Assembly: GCA_963921825.1 (NCBI GenBank) | Contig: OY997588.1 | Coordinates: 83,767,043-83,831,042, forward strand | DNA from: Erodium maritimum | Taxonomy: Eukaryota > Streptophyta > Magnoliopsida > Geraniales > Geraniaceae | DNA: 64,000 bases | Direction: 5' to 3' | In this document: positions 21,792 through 32,692 of the stretch, piece after piece | Layout of the letters: every line of letters begins with the position of its first letter | Position numbering within the stretch: the first letter of the stretch is position 1 | Program-made: the position numbers and the translations under genes | The notes under the pieces: generated by a model | What the model saw: only the letters and a program-made list of their open reading frames with translations | The model's database searches: none | Told to the model about the DNA's origin: nothing

Positions 21792-23068
21792 ACAGAATAA
21801 GATTATTTTATTAATAATATAATAATTTCAGATTTATTAATTTAAGATTACATTTATTTAATTGTTTTATTTAAATTTATATTTTTTGTTTATATTATTA
21901 TGAAATTTATATTTGTTTTATTCATATTCGTTGTACTTTTTTATACGTTTTCGAAAATAATAATATTACCTTCGCTTTTATTTTATTTTATTTAATTTTT
22001 TTACATTAGACTCAAAATATACCAAATTTAATTTATTCTCTACTGTGATGGAAATTGAATTCGACCCGCAGATCAGATATAATAGCCACCGATTTTCTCA
22101 AAAAATAATCCAATTAGACCGGAGAATCAGACCTAATGACCACTAATTTTCACAAAAAATAACTCAATCAGACTAGGATTAGACGTCTAATCCCACGCGG
22201 AAGGAAACGAAATCAATTGGCTTCATGACACCACTATTTCTTTGTTTCTTTGTTGTGAGAAACTTAAGAACACATGAATTTTATACAAGGCACAATTTGC
22301 CGACGCATGTCACGTCCGGCCCAATAGTTATTAGAGCGTAAATCGAGAATTGATCGATGTCTTTTTTTCTTTATGAAAGAATATAATAAAAAAATAAGTA
22401 AACATGTTCGTATAGAAAGATTATACTTAGATGATATTGAAAAAATGAGCTTGAACATCTACTTATAACACTCAAAATATGAAATGAATGATGAAGATCA
22501 ATTTCTAACAAGACAACCTCCATGGATAAGATGTACCGTTTAGAATTCTATACAAAAATCTAAAAACCTAAGTATTCACATTTGTCTATAAACACGATAC
22601 ATTCATGTCAAGTTAAAATATGACAGGTTCAAGATAATTCTTGACAGTTACACCAAATTATGCTACCTTATATGTGACGTCGTGTATGACTAGCTATTAT
22701 CATCAACTTCTAAAAATTTCCTTACTTAAAATCTTTTCTAGACGATTTATAGTGTATATTGGTAACCATGATCTTCAATATTGTCAAACAAACCGAGACT
22801 CATGCTTTTAATTTAAACATTAGAAGTCTAATATTTTCATTTGATTAAGTTTGATAAATAAAATAACAAATCTTTAATTTTATAGAATATTTTCCATCTA
22901 ATTCCTTAAACAGCTTCTTATTTATTCTACGGAACATTTTCTGATCGATAGCCTTAAGCGATTGCTTAACTCGCTTAAAGCTTCAGCCGGGCCTGCCATA
23001 GTGCATTGTCTTCTAACTATTGCTTGCCACTGTATCCCAAATAATATATAGAATTTAGTACACAAACA
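21792..23068. other. AT-rich unassigned region
   Basis: The start continues the LINE target. From about 22030 it holds repeated AATCCAATTAGACCGGAGAATC-like pieces, and near 22950-23000 a TTAAGCGATTGCTTAACTCG segment similar to sequence at 8430-8470. No coding frame of interest. Confidence 0.4.
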
Positions 23069-23178
23069 ACAATTCCTGAATCACCATTAAACTAGAACCG
23101 CAATTGGTTTATCCTATACTTAATTACTCTCTCGACTTGAGAGCCTACCTTAGCCCTAGCCCTAACTTTCTTGCCGTT

Positions 23179-23447
23179 ATGGAGCTTTCGTCTGCCACTA
23201 CTACTGCCGCGCCACTTGGGGTGATCGGTTTTGCAGTCCCCGTATTCGCCTATCCTGTCCAGTTGACCCCGCAGACCACGCCTGGTGCGGGGTTTGAGTA
23301 TGGGTGGGAGTGGTTGCCTTTTCCCCAACCCTCTGCGTCTCTCCCCTCCTCCGGCCCTTTGGTGGCCTCGGTGCCTCCTCCTTCGATTGACAGGTCTTTT
23401 GGCCCTTCTCTCGTGGTGACCCCTCCCCCTCCTTCTGTGGTTGTATC
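23179..23447 (+). pseudogene. 'MEL' ORF, N-terminal part
   Basis: An ATG at 23179 starts MELSSATTTAAPLGV, then TPQTTPGAGFEYGWEWLPFP and a proline-rich stretch up to the Copia insertion. The copy at 35407 has the parallel MELLSVAATVVPPGV and TSQTTPGAG. The Pro/Ser-rich, basic-poor composition resembles the variable regions of plant LINE ORF1 proteins, but no RRM, DUF4283 or zinc knuckle is present, so the role is unknown. The frame is interrupted by the LTR at 23448; sequence after the Copia (from 31918) continues with a related product. Confidence 0.5.
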
Positions 23448-25135
23448 TGTTAGTCTTAGTGCCCGTAGTTCAATCCTAAATGTCCAAATGTATATATCAT
23501 CGTTAGCAATAAAATTAAAGCGGCTTTATATTACTTATGTGTTGGAGTAATATATCGATGTGTGCTCTGATCTATGCCCACCATGCGAATAGAACCATAG
23601 ATCGAGATAGATCACACTCGATGGGTCCCTAGTCAACAAAGCTTCACTAGAAGCGACTAGTATGAAAGATGGCTCTTTATGGCTTACGTTCTGTTAGTCA
23701 TTGGAATGAGATTCCGGAGTCTGATCATAGATATCATGTGGGACATGATATTGGATGACCCGCCCTGAATATGTGCCATAGATTAAGTCATGAACATATT
23801 CAGTGTTGTAGCTTGTCATGTATCCTTAGACCAAGGAGTCTTTGTGATCGCTATGTAGTCAACAACTGAGTTTGACCTGAGCCTAACGTTGTCCGTAACA
23901 GGGCTTCCATAACGGCCAGGATTGGCTTGGGGACGGGCTACATGAGTGACACGAAAGACGGCTAAGGGATTTATCCCTCATACTAAGGTATGGGAAAGAT
24001 ATCGGTTCTCGGCCGCTTGATCGAGAGTGACTGGAAGAATAGCATGGCCATGCACATGATACTGGGTATCATATCTTCAGTCATCTCACATATCAAGGAA
24101 CGGTGATTGAGAATAATAAGGATGACGGCTCTATGCCTTATCTCAATCAGGATATCGGAGATAAAAGGATAATGACAGGGATGACGGAAAGGTTAGAATC
24201 GACAGGGTCGATTCGTTATGTAGTGTCAGGCAATACTAAAGTCTCGTTAGTTGCCACTTAAATAGGATCAAGTAAAATGGGATTTTACGTTGATCTATTG
24301 ACATGCATAAACCTAAGGGTCACACCGGAGGATGAAACTCATTGACACATTTATGGAGAATGGCCAAAAGGGAGTTGTCTCGGGACATGACCAAAACTGG
24401 GTTTTGGGTCATGTGCCCGTACGTGAATAGGACTTTACGGATCGAGACAAGGCTTGGAGTCTTGGGATTGATCGCGTCGGATAATGTTGGACATTTCCGG
24501 TATGGAAGGCTTGGAGGCGATGAGCGAATCACGGGACCTCGTTAGAAATGGCCACGGGCCATGTTCCAAGAGGCTCATGAAAGGCCCATGCAACCAAGGC
24601 CCATAGAACTAATTAATCAAGTCTTGATTAATTAGTACTAAGTAAGCAAGACAAGGATTAAGGTGTTGGTGATTCACCACCTAACCCAATCTTGTCTTGC
24701 CATACTTTGTCCTATTTACACCTTACTTGACACCATACTTGTCCCATGCCTTTAGTTGGACAAGTATGGGTTTTGTTATGTTTAAGTCATCTTTTTTCAA
24801 CATAACAAACACTAGACAAGAATAGGAAACACATTTTCTCTCCCTCTTCCATGGCCATTTCGGGTTTGGCTAGTTTCCTCCTCCATTTTTGTGTTCTTGA
24901 GTCCTCAAAGAGAAGAACTACGTGGCTTTGATTCCCATGTGGATACGTAGGCGTCTTGGAGACTCAAGCCAATCATTCGTTAACCGGTGTTCTTGTTTTG
25001 GTAAGAACTAGTGCTGAATTTTTCTCTTGTGAATCCATTCTTTGTTAGTTGTTTCATGGTTTTAATCGTCTCTTGGTTTTCATTGATTTTCCGCTGCGAG
25101 TTGGTTCATCTCCAACCCTACCTCGAGACCCAACA
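23448..25135 (+). repeat. Copia 5' LTR
   Basis: Starts TGTTAGTCTTAGTGCC and ends CGAGACCCAACA. Two compact hairpins are present: CTAATTAATCAA (24609-24620) pairs with 24624-24635 across 3 nt, and CCATACTTGTCC (24733-24744) pairs with 24758-24769 across 13 nt. Differences from the 3' LTR seen by eye are T/C near 24182 and C/T near 24681. The LTR would carry promoter and polyadenylation signals; the exact U3/R/U5 limits were not resolved. Confidence 0.96.
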
Positions 25136-25136
25136 G

Positions 25137-25149
25137 TGGTATCAGAGCC
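25137..25149 (+). promoter_or_regulatory. Copia primer-binding site (initiator tRNA-Met type)
   Basis: TGGTATCAGAGCC lies one base after the 5' LTR. This is the standard plant Copia site complementary to the 3' end of initiator tRNA-Met and primes minus-strand synthesis. It is intact, so the RNA could still be primed. Confidence 0.95.
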
Positions 25150-26695
25150 GTGCTACCTTCGGGATTCACAAGACGGTGTTCAAAGTTTCGGTTTTGCTTG
25201 AAAGTTTCGTTTTTGGCATGTTGTTTTGCTAAATTGTTTGATAACATGTTTTAAATTATTGTTTATGGATTTAATGCATGTAAAATGAATTTTTGAAAAT
25301 TATTTCAAATCTGGAAATTTTGAAAAAAAGTTTGATTTTTCGGGTCTCGGGAGCGGGACTCTCGGGGAGCCGAAACCGGGACCGAACGGGGCTCCGTTGG
25401 ACGGAGCTAGGCCAAGCATGACCATTGGATGGTTGATATGCCATGGCTAAACCGTTTTGTTAGTTATGACGAGTTTGGAACCGTCATGACGAACTCGAAG
25501 ATCAAATGTTCAAAAGTTTCATTTTTGAAAGGTTTCGATAAACCGAGCATCAAAAAAAAATTTCGAAACTTGGCTATTAATTAAAACCGGAAAATCACAT
25601 GATGTTTGATAACATGCTTGTTTGATAACACGATGTGTGATGTGATGTTGGCATGGTGTACATAATAGCCCCGAGCTCGATTTAATTATTTATCGCTTTT
25701 CACGGCCTGCGAGCCGTTAGAGTTAGCGTGTAATTATTCTTTCAAGGTGTGGTCGTCGAACCACTTGTTTGTAATATTTATTTATTCCCGACCTGCGAGT
25801 CGTGTATTAAATTGTAATATTTTACTCAAGACGAAGAAAGGGCGAAAAGGTCATTTGGTGGCTTTTCGGGTGTTGGCATCGGCTTGGAGTCGGTGGAGCT
25901 CAAGAAGCTAGTGGGAGTTAGTTTAGGGGGCTATTATGTGCACATTTATCGCTTTATGCTTGGTTTAGTTTATGCATGATTAATTCTATGTGTTTTAGAA
26001 TTGCATGCTTAACTTTATTTACCGAGCATATCACCTCACATGCAAAGATAAAATTGGACTTTTAATCCTTGTGTGTGAACCCTTAGAACCGTCATTGCAT
26101 TGGATGTAGTTGACGGGTTCAAAGGAAGAATTACATTGGATGTAATTTGAGGCATCATTGCATTTGGAATGTAGTTGATGTGCTCATCGCATCTAGGATG
26201 TGCCAAAGTTTTGAACACAACTGGACAAGTAAAAGCGGGTCATGTCCGATACCTCCCAATCATCAACACCTTACTACCTCCCCGTCCTATGGTTGTCGTG
26301 CGCATTAGCGGAGCATCCATGGGGAAGCGGGGTAGTAGGTTTGGACGACATATGTGGGTGTCGTGCGCATTAGCGGAGCACCTACATAGTGACGAGCCAT
26401 AGTTGAAAATTGGTGGACCCGACTACGATTCTCGGCCTGAGGTTGAGCTAGGGTAACAGATAGGGTAAGTCGTGTACATAAGTACATACCCTAGCCAAGA
26501 GTCACATTGGATGTGATTGGATGGAGTCCTACCTACATAGCTCGATTAAGTGGTGAGCATTAGTTCAGCTTAATCGAGTGAATCAAGGATCTTGGTTTCA
26601 GATTCTAAAGGTTTAGAATTGATTGTTGGTGTTTAAGCTTGATCTTCATAAAATTTATTCAGTTTACTGATTGAATGTTATCTGTTGTAGATCAA
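25150..26695 (+). other. Copia 5' leader
   Basis: About 1.5 kb without a coding frame lies between the PBS and gag. It contains a direct repeat of GTCGTGCGCATTAGCGGAGC (near 26296 and 26360) and several CATTGGATGTA-type repeats at 26095-26190. Packaging and dimerisation signals usually lie in this part; none can be proved from sequence. Confidence 0.6.
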
Positions 26696-27209
26696 ATGGC
26701 AAATTCAGCGAACATTAATAGTTTGTCATTAAAAACCATTCTTGACAGGGTCAAGCTAAATGGGACAAACTATTTGGACTGGTACAGAATTTTGAGGATA
26801 GTCCTCAAGTCTGAACGCAAAGAATATGTCCTTGACAAGGCTGTCTCTAAGACCATATCAGAGTTACATGAAGTGTCATTAACTGCTGAGAAGAATATCT
26901 CAGGGATCTGGGATCCAAGGATATTCTGATGGTCAACAAGGGAATTGGAAGTGGCAAGGGCTGGGCCCATGCGCACTTGGCAGGAAAGATGAGACACCTG
27001 AGAATGTCTGCTTCTACTGCCAACAGCCTGGTCATTGGAACCGGGATTACAGGAAGTTCACGGCTGATCTGAAGAAGGGCAGTGGGACTGCGCCTTCATC
27101 AAATAGTCCGGATGATCTGAAGAAGGGCAGTAGGACTGCGCCTTCATCAGGAAACCTGGATGATCTAAGGAAGGGCGGTGGGACCGTGCCTTCATTCGGT
27201 ATTAACTCT
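26696..27209 (+). pseudogene. Copia gag remnant with damaged zinc knuckle
   Basis: An ATG at 26696 starts MANSANINSLSLKTILDR, with the Copia gag block LNGTNYLDWYRILRIVLKSE. The frame stops at 26929 after about 78 residues and most of gag is missing. In another frame a CCHC knuckle follows at about 27003-27060 (CFYCQQPGHWNRDY): three ligands are present, but the fourth Cys is Tyr. Three 48-bp tandem units (27066-27209) then encode a DLKKGSGTAPSSNSPD-type repeat before the protease. Gag normally forms the virus-like particle; this one could not. Confidence 0.85.
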
Positions 27210-28561
27210 ATAGAGCTACATCTCTCTACTTCCAAAGATTCATGGGTATTAGATACCATGACTGAATCTCACACATGCACTAATATATGGTGGCTGAAAG
27301 TAGGAGAGATTTGGAAAGCACGAAATGGACCTCAGAGTTGTGGCAACTGCTGTAGGATCCATGAGTCTTGCTTTGCCAAGAGGCCTTGTCTTAGTATTGT
27401 ATAATGTATATTGCATACCTACTTTTAGTAGGAATATTATATCTGTATCCGTGTTTGACAAGGAAGGATATAATGTTAATATTGGAAATGGAGTTTTCAA
27501 TGTTCTATGCAATGATATGTTTTATACCAGTACTGACATGGTTGGAGGATTGTACATATTAGATATGGGTAACAATGCCTCAAGTTCTATATATTCCGTT
27601 AATACCAAGAGGTCTAAATCCAACGATTTAAACCTAACTCTGTTATGGTACTGTCATTTGGGTCGCATAAACAAGAAGCGCCTATCAGCACTTCAGAAGT
27701 GCGGGCTTTCAGGTTCATTCGAATTCCATTCGATCGATAGGTGCAAGGTTTGTTTGATGGGCAAAATGACTAAAGTGCCCTTTATCGATCGCGATGAAAG
27801 GGCGGGTGGATTATTGGGGCTGATACACTCGAATGTGTGTAGACCAATACGTTCACTTGCCAGGAGGGGTTTTAGCTACTTTATCACATTTACTGATGAT
27901 TACAGTAAATATGGTTATGTCTATTCGGTGAGACATAAGTCTGAAGCTTTTGATAAAATCAAAGAGTTTAAGACTATAGTAGAAAACCAGCTCGACAAAG
28001 GTATTGAGGCACTTCGATTGGATCGAGGTGGAAAATACTTGACCACAGAGTTATTAGATCATCTAAAAGAGAATGGGATCCTTTTGGAATGGACTCCTCC
28101 TAGGTCACTGTAGTTGAAAGGTGTAGCCAAACGGAGAAATTGGACATTGTTAGACAATGGTCTGTTCCATGATTAGTTGGACTGATCTCCCAATCTCTTT
28201 TAGGGGTTTTTCTCTAGAGACGACTGCATTCATAGTGAATCGGGCTTCGACGAATGGTGTGGAAGGGACACCATTTTAAAAATGGTACGGGATGATGCCC
28301 GCTTTGTCCTTCCTAAAGATTTGTGGTTGCGAGGCTTATGTGAAACATTTGGTTTCGACTAAGCTCGAACCAAGATCTGAGATATGCACCTTCGTGTGGT
28401 ATCCCAAAGCAACAAGGGGATACTATTTCTACAATCCCAGTGAGAACATGGTGTTCGTCGCTTGGGGTGGGGTCTTTATGGAAAAGAAGTTTTGTTTCCA
28501 AAGACGTCATTGGGAGGACTGTGCATCTCGAAGAAATTCAGGATGGTACAGATCTGTCTAA
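27210..28561 (+). pseudogene. Copia protease and integrase remnants
   Basis: Protease: the active-site block reads SWVLDTMTESHTCTN, with Met where the Asp-Thr-Gly triad needs Gly (about 27235-27280). A frameshift leads to a frame starting at 27325. The GAG-pre-integrase finger reads LWYCHLGRIN: both zinc-binding His are replaced (Tyr, Arg), while CKVC remains. The integrase core has SNVCRPI, where the first catalytic Asp is Asn, then RLDRGG, where the second is kept. After a stop at about 28111 the third acidic position is Lys (GVAKRRN). A C-terminal block (CEAYVKHLVSTKLEPRSE) is recognisable at 28330-28380. None of the three activities can survive. Confidence 0.9.
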
Positions 28562-28649
28562 ACCAATTGGCAACCCAGTAGAAAGGAGCCAGAGATTGTC
28601 GTAGAGTAAGAACCAATTCCTGTTACAATTCCGGAAGGTCCAAGGCGAT

Positions 28650-29640
28650 TTGAAAGGATCAATCTTCCACCTCCAAGATATGGTATCCGGAGGTGACAAT
28701 GAAGTGATGGTGGATCACGATGATCCAGCCACCTTTCAGGAAGTCGTGGATGGGCCCAACTCCGAGTTATGGCTGGGAGCCATGAGGGAGGAAATGCAAT
28801 CCATGTCGGACAACCGAGTCTGGGAACCGGTTGATCCCATCAATGGTGTGAGGACCATAGGATGCAAATGGATCTTCAAGGTGAAGATGGACATGGACGG
28901 CAACCCTCTGACCTACAAAGCTCAACTGGTGGCGAAAGGTTATAGGCAGATCCAATGGATTGACTATGAGGAAACCTTCTCCTTAGTGGCTATGGTCAAA
29001 ATCGATCCAAATTCTTCTTGACATAACTGCGTATCATAATTACAAGATATGGCAAGTGGATGTCAAAACCGCTTTCCTAAATGGAAATTTGACTGAGTAC
29101 GTTTGTATGTCTCGGCCCAAAGGTTTTGACGATCCGAAGAATAAAGGAAAGATTTATAAGTTGTTGAAATCCATTTCTGGATTGAAACGAACTTCTCGGA
29201 GTTGGATCCTTCGTTTTGATGAAGCTGTAATTAGATTTGGCTTAATCAAGAACGAGGATGAATCTTGCGTTTATAAGAAGGCTAGTGGGAGCAATATTAC
29301 CTTTCTGGTTCTCATTGAAAACGACATCCCAACCTTGCACGAGACTAAAGCTTGGTTGAGGAAGTGTTTTTCAATAAAGGACTTAGGCGATGCTTCTCAT
29401 ATCTTAAGGATTAAGATATGTAGAGATCGCACCAAGAGGGTCTTGGATTTAAGTCAGGGAACCTATGTGAACAAGGCATTGAGTAGGTTCTTAATGCTCG
29501 ATTCAAAGAAAGGACTCTTACCCACTAGTCATGGCATTCATCTCAGCAAGACTCAGTGTCCTAAGACACCTGATGAGCTGAAAAGGATGATGAGAATCCT
29601 ATGCGCCTGGGGGCAGGATCGATCATATATGCCATGACAT
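28650..29640 (+). pseudogene. Copia reverse transcriptase remnant lacking its YVDD box
   Basis: The RT start is clear (WLGAMREEMQSM, GCKWIFKVKMDMDG, LVAKGY), then a frameshift near 29010. After it come DITAYHNYKIWQVDVKTAFL, whose motif A Asp is present, and YKLLKSISGLKRTSRSW. Where the catalytic Tyr-Val-Asp-Asp box should be, the sequence jumps from FLVL to IENDIPTL (29301-29330): an in-frame loss of seven codons removes both catalytic aspartates. Later thumb sequence (RIKICRDRTKRVLDLSQG) is intact. RT would copy element RNA into DNA; this protein could not. Confidence 0.9.
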
Positions 29641-29799
29641 GTATGAGACCAGACGTCTCGTAAGCCTTATGTTGTACCAGTAGACATCATTCTAACCCGG
29701 GGGAAAGATGATGCTGAACTAGTCGTCGAAGGATGAGTAGACGCTAGTTTTCCAAGACAAATCCAGATGACTTTAGAAGTCAATCAGGATATGTGTTTA

Positions 29800-30073
29800 C
29801 GCTGAATGGCAGAGCTTTAGCTGGGAAAGCGTAAAGCAAGATACCATTGCCGAATCTACGACAGAAGCCAAGTACATGGATGCTGCAGAGGCAGCTAAGG
29901 AGGCTATGTGGATTTGGAAATTCATGGCAGGGCTGGGTGTAATTAAAAACCCATCCAGTCCGGTGAATCCATTTTGCGACAACACAAGGGCCATTGCGCA
30001 AGCTAAAAGCCTAGATCGCATAACAAATCCAAACATGTACTGCGGCGTATCCACCTCATCAGATAAATACTGA
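29800..30073 (+). pseudogene. Copia RNase H remnant
   Basis: The C-terminal RNase H block is readable: DTIAESTTEAKYMDAAEAAK (about 29850-29895), EAMWIWKFMAGLGV, then FCDNTRAIAQAKS. The usual Glu and Asp positions of this segment are present, but the upstream part is separated by stops and the frame ends at 30073. It normally degrades RNA in the RNA-DNA hybrid. Confidence 0.8.
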
Positions 30074-30210
30074 ACTGAGGTGAAGTGAAGATAACCGATA
30101 TTGCAACAGATGATAACATAGCCAACCCGTTGACTAAGGCAGTGTCACTGCCTGAACATGTTAGACATGTAAAGTCGATGGGGACATATTGGAGTTTAGA
30201 TTGGAACTAG

Positions 30211-30224
30211 GGCAAGTGGGAGAT
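30211..30224 (+). promoter_or_regulatory. Copia polypurine tract
   Basis: The purine-rich GGCAAGTGGGAGAT stands directly before the 3' LTR, where plus-strand synthesis is primed. It has one C and two T, but position and composition are as expected. Confidence 0.8.
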
Positions 30225-31912
30225 TGTTAGTCTTAGTGCCCGTAGTTCAATCCTAAATGTCCAAATGTATATATCATCGTTAGCAATAAAATTAAAGCGG
30301 CTTTATATTACTTATGTGTTGGAGTAATATATCGATGTGTGCTCTGATCTATGCCCACCATGCGAATAGAACCATAGATCGAGATAGATCACACTCGATG
30401 GGTCCCTAGTCAACAAAGCTTCACTAGAAGCGACTAGTATGAAAGATGGCTCTTTATGGCTTACGTTCTGTTAGTCATTGGAATGAGATTCCGGAGTCTG
30501 ATCATAGATATCATGTGGGACATGATATTGGATGACCCGCCCTGAATATGTGCCATAGATTAAGTCATGAACATATTCAGTGTTGTAGCTTGTCATGTAT
30601 CCTTAGACCAAGGAGTCTTTGTGATCGCTATGTAGTCAACAACTGAGTTTGACCTGAGCCTAACGTTGTCCGTAACAGGGCTTCCATAACGGCCAGGATT
30701 GGCTTGGGGACGGGCTACATGAGTGACACGAAAGACGGCTAAGGGATTTATCCCTCATACTAAGGTATGGGAAAGATATCGGTTCTCGGCCGCTTGATCG
30801 AGAGTGACTGGAAGAATAGCATGGCCATGCACATGATACTGGGTATCATATCTTCAGTCATCTCACATATCAAGGAACGGTGATTGAGAATAATAAGGAT
30901 GACGGCTCTATGCCTTATCTCAATCAGGATATCGGAGATAAAAGGATAATGACAGGGACGACGGAAAGGTTAGAATCGACAGGGTCGATTCGTTATGTAG
31001 TGTCAGGCAATACTAAAGTCTCGTTAGTTGCCACTTAAATAGGATCAAGTAAAATGGGATTTTACGTTGATCTATTGACATGCATAAACCTAAGGGTCAC
31101 ACCGGAGGATGAAACTCATTGACACATTTATGGAGAATGGCCAAAAGGGAGTTGTCTCGGGACATGACCAAAACTGGGTTTTGGGTCATGTGCCCGTACG
31201 TGAATAGGACTTTACGGATCGAGACAAGGCTTGGAGTCTTGGGATTGATCGCGTCGGATAATGTTGGACATTTCCGGTATGGAAGGCTTGGAGGCGATGA
31301 GCGAATCACGGGACCTCGTTAGAAATGGCCACGGGCCATGTTCCAAGAGGCTCATGAAAGGCCCATGCAACCAAGGCCCATAGAACTAATTAATCAAGTC
31401 TTGATTAATTAGTACTAAGTAAGCAAGACAAGGATTAAGGTGTTGGTGATTCACCACTTAACCCAATCTTGTCTTGCCATACTTTGTCCTATTTACACCT
31501 TACTTGACACCATACTTGTCCCATGCCTTTAGTTGGACAAGTATGGGTTTTGTTATGTTTAAGTCATCTTTTTTCAACATAACAAACACTAGACAAGAAT
31601 AGGAAACACATTTTCTCTCCCTCTTCCATGGCCATTTCGGGTTTGGCTAGTTTCCTCCTCCATTTTTGTGTTCTTGAGTCCTCAAAGAGAAGAACTACGT
31701 GGCTTTGATTCCCATGTGGATACGTAGGCGTCTTGGAGACTCAAGCCAATCATTCGTTAACCGGTGTTCTTGTTTTGGTAAGAACTAGTGCTGAATTTTT
31801 CTCTTGTGAATCCATTCTTTGTTAGTTGTTTCATGGTTTTAATCGTCTCTTGGTTTTCATTGATTTTCCGCTGCGAGTTGGTTCATCTCCAACCCTACCT
31901 CGAGACCCAACA
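30225..31912 (+). repeat. Copia 3' LTR
   Basis: Same length (1,688 bp) as the 5' LTR and identical except for the two substitutions noted there. The hairpin arms recur at 31510-31521 and 31535-31546. It is followed by the second GTATC and then by the rest of the LINE-like element. Confidence 0.96.
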
Positions 31913-31917
31913 GTATC

Positions 31918-32248
31918 TGGCGCAGTCACGACGCCAGCATTGGTGGCCGCTATCCCTGATGGGGGTTCTCTCCTTCCTCTCCACCCCACGCATCCTGCTA
32001 TGGCTACTAGGTCATCCCTTCCCGGATCGCCTCCAAACAAGGGTCCTTTGACCTTACCTCCCCTGAACCCTGGCGAGACGGTTCCTTCACCCAGCCTCTT
32101 GCCCCCCATCAGCCATGACCTAGCTCTGGCCTTGTTGGTGGGCGGTAAGGATTATAGGGTTTCATCACCTTTTGGTGTCACCCTAGTTATGCCTAGGGCC
32201 CCGACAATCAGGGCCACCTCGTCCTTGTCTAGGGTTCCACCCCAGTGA
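31918..32248 (+). pseudogene. 'MEL' ORF, part after the Copia insertion
   Basis: Reading on from the second TSD gives GAVTTPALVAAIPDGGS, then GPLTLPPLNPGETVPSPSLL and SHDLALALLVGGKDYRVSSP, ending at a TGA at 32246-32248. The copy at 39260 has TLPPPNPGETTPPPNL and DHDLALALLDGGEDSRVSS, so the two define one family. About 320 bp of 3' sequence follow to the A-tail. No enzymatic domain is present. Confidence 0.5.
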
Positions 32249-32692
32249 GGGCTAGTCAGCAGCCTCGCAAGGAGGGATGACAGACGTCCTGGATTGGTTT
32301 TGGGAGGGGTCCTTTGTGGTTTTGTCTCCCGCCTTCATCATTACCGTCGAGGTCCTTCAGAATCTCTGGTAGCTTGTTCCCCCAACATGTTTTCTGCCTT
32401 TGTCCAAGGGGCACCAACTCTTCAACACTATCAATTCTATTGTGAAAGGAATAACGAATATTTTTAAGTGTTCTTGTCCTGTTCTTTGTGGTCAGAGATT
32501 CTCTGATGCACTCATTGTCACTCTATACTTTAATGAATGGGAACAACACCTTTCGTTAAAAAAAAACACAATTCCTGAAATGTATATTTACTCTTCATTT
32601 TTTTTGTTTACCGTGAAAATTTACATATCAAATATCTCTAAATCTACCAAAAAGAAAAAAGACGAGATATTCCCAAGCCTAATATGCAGCCT

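Larger units (their letters stand above)
23448..31912 (+). mobile_element. complete Copia (Ty1-type) LTR retrotransposon, coding region defective
   Basis: An 8,465-bp element bounded by GTATC (23443-23447 and 31913-31917), with two 1,688-bp LTRs (23448-25135 and 30225-31912). By eye the LTRs differ at two positions. The order is LTR, PBS, leader of about 1.5 kb, gag remnant, protease, integrase, RT, RNase H, PPT, LTR; integrase before RT identifies Copia. Gag has a large internal deletion and every enzyme centre I could check is altered (see the parts). The near-identical LTRs imply recent insertion, so proteins from another element most likely moved it. It sits inside a LINE-like element. 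Confidence 0.96.
23081..32567 (+). mobile_element. ORF2-less LINE-like element, family 'MEL', copy 1, split by Copia
   Basis: Identical 12-mers ACAATTCCTGAA at 23069-23080 and 32568-32579 bound an insertion whose own sequence is about 1.0 kb (23081-23447 plus 31918-32567) once the Copia element and its TSD are removed. It starts with a short leader, encodes a Pro/Ser-rich ORF beginning MELSSATTTAAPLGV, and ends CCTTTCGTTAAAAAAAAAC, a poly(A) tail. There is no endonuclease or RT. A second copy, with the same start and the shared block TLPPxNPGET, is at 35341-40095. 'MEL' is only a label used here. Confidence 0.75.
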
